A stretch of DNA of 64,000 bases from Bradyrhizobium elkanii USDA 76 (GTDB lineage: Bacteria; Pseudomonadota; Alphaproteobacteria; Rhizobiales; Xanthobacteraceae): positions 7,804,001-7,868,000 of the forward strand of contig NZ_CP066356.1 in assembly GCF_023278185.1 (NCBI RefSeq), in the 5' to 3' direction. A program made the translations under genes and the position numbers. Under the pieces are notes generated by a model that was given only the letters and a program-made list of their open reading frames with translations, was not told the origin of the DNA and did no database searches. Within the stretch, counting starts at the first letter, position 1; each line of letters begins with the position of its first letter. Shown here piece by piece: positions 62,896 to 64,000 of the stretch.

Positions 62896-63780
62896 ATGCC
62901 CAAGCTCAAACTGCCCGACATCGAAAAGGTCACCGCGATCGACATCCACACCCATGCCGAGGAGCCGTGCGGCATGCATGGCGACGACGGCTATGACGAC
63001 TTCCAGGCGCAGATGGCCGACTATTTCAAGTCGCCGCACAAGCATCCGCCGACCGTGCCGGAGACCGCGGCCTATTACCGCGCCAAGAACATCGCCGCGG
63101 TGATCTTCCCGGTCGACGCCGAGCGCGAGACCGGCTTCCGCCGCTACAACAATTACGAAATGCTCGAGGTCGCCTCCGACCATCTCGACGTGCTGATCCC
63201 GTTCGTCTCGATCGATCCGCACAAGGGCAAGCTCGGCGTACGCGAGGCACGCAAGCTGATCGAGGAATACGGCGTCCGCGGCTTCAAATTCCATCCGACC
63301 ATGCAGGGCTTCTACGCCAACGACCGCATGGCCTATCCGCTCTATGAAGCCATCAATGACGGCGGCGCGATCGCGCTGTTCCACACCGGCCAGACCGGCG
63401 TCGGCTCAGGCATGCCGGGCGGCATGGGGATGCGGCTGAAATATTCCAACCCGATGTACATGGACGACGTCGCGGCCGATTTCCCCGACCTCAAGATCAT
63501 CCTCGCGCATCCCTCCTTCCCGTGGCAGGAAGAGGCGCTGTCGGTCGCGACCCACAAGCCGAACGTCTATATCGACCTCTCCGGCTGGTCGCCGAAATAC
63601 TTCCCGCCGATCCTGGTGCGCTACATCAACTCGATCCTGCAGGACAAGATGCTGTTCGGCTCCGACTGGCCGGTGATCACGCCGGACCGCTGGCTCGCCG
63701 ACTTCGCCAAGCTCGACATCCGCGAGGAGATCCGGCCGAAGGTCATGAAGGCCAACGCGCGCAAGATTTTGGGGATCTAA
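62896..63780 (+). CDS. Amidohydrolase family (ACMS decarboxylase-like)
   Basis: The 294-residue protein has the amidohydrolase-2 pattern: IDIHTHAEEPCGM (HxH metal site), RGFKFHPTMQGFYAND, LAHPSFPWQEEAL (metal His) and MLFGSDWPVITPDRW (metal Asp). This matches the aminocarboxymuconate-semialdehyde decarboxylase/resorcylate decarboxylase group, enzymes that act on aromatic or dicarboxylic substrates. Substrate not shown. The start at 62896 (MPKLKLPDIEKVTAIDIHTH) has GGGGAAG upstream; a longer start at 62872 is possible. Confidence 0.9.
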   Translation: MPKLKLPDIEKVTAIDIHTHAEEPCGMHGDDGYDDFQAQMADYFKSPHKHPPTVPETAAYYRAKNIAAVIFPVDAERETGFRRYNNYEMLEVASDHLDVLIPFVSIDPHKGKLGVREARKLIEEYGVRGFKFHPTMQGFYANDRMAYPLYEAINDGGAIALFHTGQTGVGSGMPGGMGMRLKYSNPMYMDDVAADFPDLKIILAHPSFPWQEEALSVATHKPNVYIDLSGWSPKYFPPILVRYINSILQDKMLFGSDWPVITPDRWLADFAKLDIREEIRPKVMKANARKILGI

Positions 63781-63816
63781 GGGAGTATTGTCGGCGGCAA
63801 GCTTCGGAGGTGGTTC

Positions 63817-64000
63817 ATGACGAACTTCGCCGGACTTGCCGCATCCCTCGCCACACTTCTGATCGGAAGCGCGGAGCTTGCCTGCGCAGCCGGCGCCGAG
63901 CCACCGCCCGCCTTCGTCGAATTCGAGAGCCCGCTTGCAAGCGCGCAGCCGCTGCAGGGCTATCTGCGATTGCCCGACGGACCGGGCCCTTCGCCCGCCG
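63817..64000 (+). CDS. Secreted dienelactone-hydrolase-like protein, partial (start only)
   Basis: The gene starts at 63817 with CGGAGG before the ATG and runs past the window end. The visible part reads MTNFAGLAASLATLLIGSAE..., a signal peptide ending near ACAAG, then PPAFVEFESPLASAQPLQGYLRLPDGPGPSPA. The opening LRLPDGPGP resembles the start of the secreted dienelactone-hydrolase-like protein at 13948-14778, so it is probably a relative. It lies 36 bases after the amidohydrolase stop and may be cotranscribed. Confidence 0.7.
   Translation, partial: MTNFAGLAASLATLLIGSAELACAAGAEPPPAFVEFESPLASAQPLQGYLRLPDGPGPSPA

Overview
The window is chromosomal DNA from a member of the Nitrobacteraceae, most likely Bradyrhizobium. 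The reasons are uniformly high G+C, a HisZ/HisG pair, DUF2093, DUF4170, DUF2076 and DUF6101 family proteins, a KdtA-LpxK lipid A segment, a dehalogenase that matches Rhodopseudomonas palustris RPA1163 at every key residue, and dense dispersed palindromic repeats of the type seen in this family. I recognise no symbiosis, phage or CRISPR genes, and I found no tRNA or rRNA. This is inference from recollected families; no database search was possible.

Left part (1-24 kb). mutL is followed by an intact IS110-family element (IS1111 group) sitting inside a palindromic repeat. Next come rsmD, a pseudouridine synthase with a huge charged N-terminal tail, tadA, a fluoroacetate-dehalogenase-like hydrolase, an acyl-CoA dehydrogenase, a hydrolase/adenylate-cyclase fusion, purD, xseA and a secreted dienelactone-hydrolase-like protein. 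A tightly packed minus-strand operon follows (pmbA, cysQ-like phosphatase, DUF4170, DUF374 acyltransferase, kdtA, lpxK), joining outer-membrane lipid A assembly to housekeeping genes. ubiA and a proline/glycine-rich secreted protein close this part.

Middle (24-48 kb). rsmE, then hisZ-hisG (overlapping), a GT2 glycosyltransferase with a YdjC-type deacetylase (overlapping), DUF2076, an L,D-transpeptidase, a solitary cheZ, two small secreted proteins, groES-groEL behind a CIRCE operator, a MarR/monooxygenase divergent pair, several secreted proteins, an Ada-type methyl-phosphotriester regulator with a thioesterase, a lactate/glycolate permease, a BacA-related ABC exporter, a TorF-like outer-membrane protein and a lysine-rich histone-H1-like protein.

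Right part (48.5-64 kb). The glycolate oxidase genes are split: glcE-glcF at 48.6-51.1 kb and glcD at 55.8-57.3 kb. Between them are a regulator, a monooxygenase-fold protein, two tandem paralogous membrane acyltransferases and a small secreted protein. Then come a cytochrome c, a ThDP-dependent pyruvate oxidase-like enzyme, an alpha/beta hydrolase, a short protein behind a cluster of DnaA-box-like sites, a TPR protein, rpmJ (41 codons) and an amidohydrolase. The window ends inside another secreted hydrolase-like gene.

The most interesting item is the IS110 element. Its ends can be placed exactly from the repeat it interrupts. Its inverted repeats lie 3 and 7 bases inside those ends, and its 256-base non-coding end contains a 9-base copy of the target. 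This is what is expected of an RNA-guided (seekRNA/bridge RNA) insertion that homes to a REP-type palindrome.
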